Assembly: GCA_021828635.1 (NCBI GenBank) | Contig: JAJZEJ010000371.1 | Location: 1 to 9,866 of the forward strand | Reading direction: 5' to 3' | From: Chloroflexota bacterium | GTDB lineage: Bacteria; Chloroflexota; Ktedonobacteria; Ktedonobacterales; Ktedonobacteraceae | Length of the DNA stretch: 9,866 nt | Part shown: in pieces, positions 7,061-9,866 of the stretch | Layout of the letters: every line of letters starts with the position of its first letter | How positions within the stretch are numbered: position 1 is the first letter of the stretch | Made by a program: the position numbers and the translations under genes | Notes under the pieces: generated by a model | Databases searched by the model: none | What the model was told of the DNA's origin: nothing | Seen by the model: the letters and a program-made list of their open reading frames with translations, nothing else

Positions 7061-8536
7061 TTATTTCAACATGCCGCCTAAGCTGCGCAGCATCGCCTGC
7101 AACTTCAGACACGATTCGACATATTCGCTTTGTGGCTCAGAGTCGGCCACGATGCCACAACCAGCGAAGAGGATGGCTTTTTCGCGCTCAACCAGACCAG
7201 AACGCAGTGCTACCACGAACTCTCCTCCACCATGCGCATCTAGCCAGCCCAATGGAGCCGCGTACCAGCCGCGATCTAACTGCTCCGTCTCGCGGATAGC
7301 AGCCAGAGCATCCAGGCGCGGCATCCCTCCAACGGCGGGCGTTGGGTGCAGATGCGCCACTACATCAAGTAAACTATGATCGGGTAGCAACGTGGCCGTA
7401 ATCGGCGTCTCAAGGTGCTGCACATTTTTCAGGCGTAGCAGGCGTGGCGCGGCGGAAGTATCAATATCAGTGCAATGTTCTTGCAGAATAGCACTGATGC
7501 GATCAGCAACGATGGCATGCTCGACATTATTCTTCGTGCTATGCAACAATTCTACGCCAATGCGTTCATCTTCTTCGGCAGTATTACCACGTCGCGCCGA
7601 ACCGGCCAGGGCCATTGTCTGGATATGCCCCGTACTGGCTTTGACCAAGCGTTCAGGCGTCGCACCAATAAAGAAACGCCCACCACGTTGCAACGCAAAG
7701 ATAGTGGCATTGGCATAGCTCTCACGCAGCCGATAGAGCGTGGCACTGATATTGAACGCGCCGATGGCAGGGTCAGGCAGCACCTCAACACTCCGCGCCA
7801 GCACCACTTTTTCGTACACTCCAGCCCGAATCTGCTGTACGGTACGCTCAACCAGATTCATCCAGGCAGATGCGGGTAACACATCATGCAGAAGCATTCG
7901 CCAATCAGTCTCATCTGGCTCCTGCAAGAGCGTATCCTCGATAGCTTCTAGCAGACGCACAACCTGCTCTTCCATCTCGGTCGCGCAAGCAAGCGCGTCC
8001 ATCTCTGGTTGCACCAACGCATTGACCGTCAGCGTAGCTCTCTGGTCGTTTTGGCGCAACAAGACGAGCGGGAGAAGCAGGAGTCCATCGGGAAAAGCTG
8101 ACCAGAGCGCCGTGCGCGGACGTAGTGGGTCAAATGCGAAGCCACCAAAGAGCGTGGGGCCACTCATCATAGCAGCCCGCTCGGTCGCATCAACCATCAC
8201 AGCCTCAGCCAGCAGGCGTTGCCAGGACAATGCTGCATCAGAAAAACGGTTGGTTCCCTGGGTTTCCAACGTCAGCGCGGCACCAGCTCCCACCAGCGCA
8301 ACGGGAATAGTGGCCTGTTCCCACATGAAGCATTCACCCAAACCAGCCAAGCGAGCAGCGGAGAAGGCATGAACGGCATCGAAACGTGTCACCGGCAACG
8401 TCACGCTTGCCAGCACAGCATGCCGCACTTGTGCTGCTTGCTGTGCCGCCCCCTGCACAGTCTCTAATAACATACGGCGATACCGTGGTTGCACAATGCG
8501 ATACGCCGATGATGTATCAATCAATACAGTTTGCAT
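7061..8536 (-). CDS. menF: Isochorismate synthase MenF (491 aa)
   Basis: This chorismate-utilising (MST-family) enzyme converts chorismate to isochorismate, feeding MenD. The catalytic half begins near residue 226. It shows the general base K243 in EKVVLARS, GATPERL (291-297), TMALAGSARRG (307-317), the acid E339 in NNVEHAIVADRI, HPTPAVGGMPR (397-407), RGWYAAPLGW (422-431) and the metal-binding FAGCGIVADSEPQSEY (457-472). The variable N-terminal half is about 225 residues, giving a length usual for MenF/DhbC-type proteins. The ATG at 8536 is supported by GGTGAG (8545-8550) eight bases upstream. It is the first gene of the men cluster. Without menD downstream it could be read as a siderophore or salicylate isochorismate synthase, but the context argues strongly for menaquinone. 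Confidence 0.96.
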   Translation of the reverse strand: MQTVLIDTSSAYRIVQPRYRRMLLETVQGAAQQAAQVRHAVLASVTLPVTRFDAVHAFSAARLAGLGECFMWEQATIPVALVGAGAALTLETQGTNRFSDAALSWQRLLAEAVMVDATERAAMMSGPTLFGGFAFDPLRPRTALWSAFPDGLLLLPLVLLRQNDQRATLTVNALVQPEMDALACATEMEEQVVRLLEAIEDTLLQEPDETDWRMLLHDVLPASAWMNLVERTVQQIRAGVYEKVVLARSVEVLPDPAIGAFNISATLYRLRESYANATIFALQRGGRFFIGATPERLVKASTGHIQTMALAGSARRGNTAEEDERIGVELLHSTKNNVEHAIVADRISAILQEHCTDIDTSAAPRLLRLKNVQHLETPITATLLPDHSLLDVVAHLHPTPAVGGMPRLDALAAIRETEQLDRGWYAAPLGWLDAHGGGEFVVALRSGLVEREKAILFAGCGIVADSEPQSEYVESCLKLQAMLRSLGGMLK

Positions 8537-8577
8537 ATCTATCTCTCACCATGAAGAAGCATACTTGTCTCTTACAT

Positions 8578-8583
8578 ATTGTA
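8578..8583 (-). promoter_or_regulatory. Weak candidate -10 element for the men operon
   Basis: On the minus strand TACAAT (five of six to TATAAT) lies about 42 bases before menF and would start transcription near 8571. No convincing -35 hexamer is found 16-18 bases further upstream, and no extended -10 TGn is present. Alternatives further upstream, such as TATAAA within the 8672-8677 area, are no better. The men genes might also be read through from tetR. Confidence 0.2.
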
Positions 8584-8648
8584 GTCTGATTGGGAAGGGA
8601 GATACCAGTACGAAACTGAGCGGGCAGGGCGCAAAAATGCTCTATCCC

Positions 8649-8678
8649 TTGACGAAACGGGCGTTTTTTGTTTATACT
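8649..8678 (+). promoter_or_regulatory. Sigma-70-type promoter directed away from menF, toward 8685 onwards
   Basis: TTGACG (8649-8654, five of six to consensus) and TATACT (8673-8678, five of six) are separated by 18 bases. This is the best promoter match in the tetR-menF gap. It points along the plus strand, opposite to both tetR and men. The start site would be near 8685, where an ATG occurs (10 codons to TGA at 8715-8717, no ribosome binding site). The -10 element overlaps a perfect palindrome. Confidence 0.5.
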
Positions 8679-8692
8679 CAATATATGAGTAT
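8674..8692. promoter_or_regulatory. 19-bp palindrome, likely TetR-family operator
   Basis: ATACTCA-ATATA-TGAGTAT is a perfect inverted repeat with seven-base arms and a five-base centre. Size and form are those of TetR-family operators, and a TetR-family gene ends 133 bases away. It covers most of the -10 hexamer and the presumed start site of the plus-strand promoter, so bound repressor would block that promoter. The palindrome is seen directly; its recognition by the neighbouring regulator is inference. I found no second copy beside the tetR start. Confidence 0.5.
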
Positions 8693-8813
8693 TTATCTTA
8701 TAAGTAACGGTTGTTGATCGCCAGAAACACAGGTACGCGCTTCATCGTCACCACAACAACCGCTACTCTCTCCAGTGCAGTGGAGAACATAAGAAGGTAC
8801 TCTTCTTGTTTTT
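8685..8813 (+). ncRNA. Candidate short structured transcript in the tetR-menF gap
   Basis: Downstream of the plus-strand promoter come two inverted repeats and a terminator-like hairpin. CGGTTGTTG (8708-8716) pairs perfectly with CAACAACCG (8754-8762) across a 37-base interval. TCTCCA (8769-8774) pairs with TGGAGA (8781-8786) around GTGCAG. The predicted RNA is about 130 bases and would end just short of the tetR 3' end, convergent with it. No protein of significance is encoded: the frame from ATG 8685 has 10 codons. I know no family that matches. The proposal rests on promoter, stems and end appearing in the right order; each is modest alone. Confidence 0.3.
8791..8813 (+). terminator. Weak intrinsic-terminator-like hairpin
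   Basis: AAGAAG (8791-8796) and CTTCTT (8802-8807) form a six-base stem with a five-base loop, followed by G and TTTTT (8809-8813). The stem has only two G-C pairs, so it is weak. The T-run lies on the plus side only, so it would not serve tetR, which ends at 8825 on the other strand. Confidence 0.35.
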
Positions 8814-8824
8814 GGAAATCTTGC

Positions 8825-9406
8825 TTACATCTCTGACGGCAAGAGTGCGTGAGAAAGCCATTGCAGGCAGGTTTCTTTCAGCACATCGACCTCTTGCTCA
8901 TTCAGGTGAATGTAAGTGGTCATTGTCCAGCGAATGAAGCCAGCGAGCAGTTCAAAGAGCATGGTAGGATCATATGGACGCACATAACCTTGCTCCATTA
9001 AGTTCTGAAAATGTTGTATAGCGAGAGGGAATTTGGGGCCGCGATAGTTGCCCTGACCTAATGGTACACTACGCAGGCCACTATCCAACATGACCAGCCT
9101 GATTTCATCGCGGTGCGTGGCGGCAAAGTCCAGTACTACCGTCACGAGACGTTCCAGGTCATCGCGCCCTCTGAACTGCGCTAGCGCAGGGACAAGTTGC
9201 TCAGCCAGATTGAGTTGCCCCCGCTCCGCGAGGGCGCGTACCATCTCCTCTTTTGAATCGTAGTAGAGGTAGAGTGTACTAATTACAACACCCGCGCGGC
9301 TGGCAATATCAGCCAGACGCGATTCGCTATAGCCCTGTTCTAAAAATACCTCTTTGGCCGCATTCAGGATGGTTTCACGGCGCAAAGGGTCTGCGGGACG
9401 AGCCAC
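8825..9406 (-). CDS. TetR/AcrR-family transcriptional regulator (193 aa)
   Basis: TetR-family proteins are dimeric ligand-responsive repressors with an N-terminal helix-turn-helix and a variable helical ligand domain. Here residues 9-55 form the DNA-binding domain: RRETILNAAKEVFLEQGY, then LADIASRAGVVISTLYLYYDSKEEM containing the recognition helix. Residues 60-193 are helical and not diagnostic of a ligand. The length is typical. The start is a GTG at 9406 (codon reads CAC on the plus strand), backed by a strong AAGGAG at 9414-9419 with seven-base spacing. It precedes menF on the same strand by 288 bases. A 19-bp palindrome in that gap is a likely target. Its upstream region lies in AT-rich DNA, where many promoter-like strings occur by composition and none stands out. 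Confidence 0.95.
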   Translation of the reverse strand: MARPADPLRRETILNAAKEVFLEQGYSESRLADIASRAGVVISTLYLYYDSKEEMVRALAERGQLNLAEQLVPALAQFRGRDDLERLVTVVLDFAATHRDEIRLVMLDSGLRSVPLGQGNYRGPKFPLAIQHFQNLMEQGYVRPYDPTMLFELLAGFIRWTMTTYIHLNEQEVDVLKETCLQWLSHALLPSEM

Positions 9407-9432
9407 AACCTATCTCCTTCATTTAAGCTGCT

Positions 9433-9765
9433 ATGCTTATTTTAATGAAAAAATAGCTTATCAAAAAAGTAAATTTTATTCTTACTTTAGTTACTTGGGA
9501 AAATCAACTTGTAACAGATATGAGTGTGGATTTAACTTCTGGAATAATTGTTGTTAATGGGAAAAAAGCAGTTGAATTAAATATTCCTATTGTTACAATA
9601 GATTATGTACATCATAGCTTAGAAAAAAATAATAAATTAAATGAAGATGAAAAAAAAAGATATTATATTTTTAATCCAAAAGGTGAATATTTAAGTGATT
9701 ATGATGACTGGGAAGGAAAAGGACAAAAATTAGATAAAGAAGACGAAGAAATAGAAACAAACTAA
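9433..9765 (+). pseudogene. BRCT-like gene fragment with AT-rich codon use (intact part 9520-9765, 81 aa)
   Basis: The frame has an ATG at 9433, an in-frame TAG at 9454-9456, and is then open to the TAA at 9763-9765. The first ATG after the TAG is at 9520 and gives 81 residues. Residues 14-34 (GKKAVELN then IPIVTIDYVHHSL) resemble the second half of a BRCT domain: a KxxKAxELxIPIV helix-strand followed by an aromatic residue where the family usually has Trp. LVTD just upstream (9508-9519) could be the preceding strand. The tail (DYDDWEGKGQKLDKEDEEIETN, 22 residues shown here only as 60-81) is acidic. BRCT domains occur in bacterial DNA ligase and in PARP and repair proteins; the phrasing recalls eukaryotic or PARP-type domains. 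No Shine-Dalgarno site precedes 9520 and the domain's first half is missing, so this is probably a remnant. Confidence 0.4.
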
Positions 9766-9776
9766 AAGTGTTTCTA
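9752..9776. terminator. Hairpin at convergent gene ends, possible bidirectional terminator
   Basis: TAGAAACA (9752-9759) and TGTTTCTA (9769-9776) form an eight-base perfect stem with a nine-base loop. The stem holds the stop of the possible minus-strand gene end and lies against the TAA of the BRCT-like fragment. Pyrimidine-rich sequence follows on both sides (CTTTCTT on plus; ATTTCTTC on minus), but no clean T-run. Confidence 0.3.
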
Positions 9777-9866
9777 CTTTCTTGAAATGCTCATTCTTAG
9801 CTGTTCGACCGACAGTTCCGGTAAATCAAGCGGGGACATGATTGCAGACGTCAGCGGCTGGATCAA
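9774..9866 (-). CDS. Possible C-terminal end of an unidentified gene (5' cut by window edge)
   Basis: The minus-strand frame entering at 9866 is open for 30 codons to a TAG at 9776-9774. The predicted end includes SPLDLPELSVEQLRMSISRK, a plausible helix-forming C-terminus with internal ATG codons. Base composition is back to that of the main genome. I cannot assign a family, and 30 codons can be open by chance. It would run toward the AT-rich island and converge with the BRCT-like fragment. Confidence 0.3.
   Translation of the reverse strand: MIQPLTSAIMSPLDLPELSVEQLRMSISRK

Larger units (their letters stand above)
9421..9780. other. AT-rich island of foreign composition
   Basis: The 180 bases 9541-9720 contain 41 G+C (23%), against about 55% in a sampled line of menD. 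AT-rich sequence begins immediately upstream of the tetR ribosome binding site (about 9421) and ends near 9780, where mixed composition returns. No terminal repeats, transposase or tRNA mark the edges. It carries the upstream region of tetR and a BRCT-like gene fragment. Likely explanations are transfer from a low-GC source or an assembly join. Confidence 0.65.

Noticed and set aside
8698..8790. A 30-codon minus-strand ORF starting MFSTALERVAVV
   Set aside because: There is no convincing ribosome binding site, it is short, and it lies over inverted repeats that better explain the sequence.
9466..9488. Inverted repeat AAAGTAA/TTACTTT upstream of tetR as an autoregulatory operator
   Set aside because: It is low complexity in very AT-rich DNA, and its sequence does not match the palindrome at 8674-8692.
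9423..9800. Similar strings at the edges of the AT-rich island (ATGCTTATT at 9433 and ATGCTCATT at 9787)
   Set aside because: Eight of nine matches between AT-rich strings is within chance, and the positions do not bracket a defined element.
1..9866. CRISPR array, tRNA or rRNA genes, or a complete insertion sequence
   Set aside because: No regularly spaced repeats, tRNA-like cloverleaf, conserved rRNA segment or transposase was recognised on either strand.

Overview
The window is dominated by a nearly complete menaquinone (vitamin K2) biosynthesis cluster on the minus strand. Transcription runs from high to low coordinates: isochorismate synthase menF (8536-7061), menD (7001-5181), menH (5101-4259), menB (4245-3427), menC (3410-2304) and menE (2108-462). 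Together these six enzymes convert chorismate to 1,4-dihydroxy-2-naphthoyl-CoA by the classical OSB route. The thioesterase, the prenyltransferase (menA) and the methyltransferase (menG/ubiE) are not in the window. Each enzyme was recognised from family motifs and catalytic residues read in the translation.

Upstream of menF, on the same strand, is a TetR-family regulator (9406-8825) with a GTG start and a strong Shine-Dalgarno site. The 288-base gap between tetR and menF carries unexplained structure on the plus strand: a good sigma-70-type promoter, a perfect 19-bp palindrome over its -10 element and presumed start site, two inverted repeats and a weak terminator-like hairpin. This looks like a TetR operator controlling a short plus-strand transcript, which is an inference.

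At the left edge are a DinB-like four-helix protein (111-581, plus) and the tail of a GC-rich open frame. The first 120 bases are 70% G+C and the DinB N-terminus is unlike the family, so a junction may lie there. The menE frame runs 120 bases into DinB antisense; one base fewer in a CCCC run would instead end it exactly on the DinB stop. A 130-bp element with inverted, self-palindromic ends sits between menC and menE, and a degenerate related palindrome lies between menF and menD.

At the right edge an AT-rich island (about 23% G+C over 9541-9720) carries a fragment resembling the C-terminal half of a BRCT domain, with no ribosome binding site and an in-frame TAG upstream. It looks foreign and degraded. 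Normal composition returns after about 9780, where a possible minus-strand gene end is cut by the window edge.

The organism is a bacterium that makes menaquinone, with roughly 50-55% G+C in the men genes. The gene order resembles Firmicutes, with menC and menE swapped. The interspersed palindromes and general composition would suit a Chloroflexota/Ktedonobacteria-like genome, but that is a guess made without any database search.
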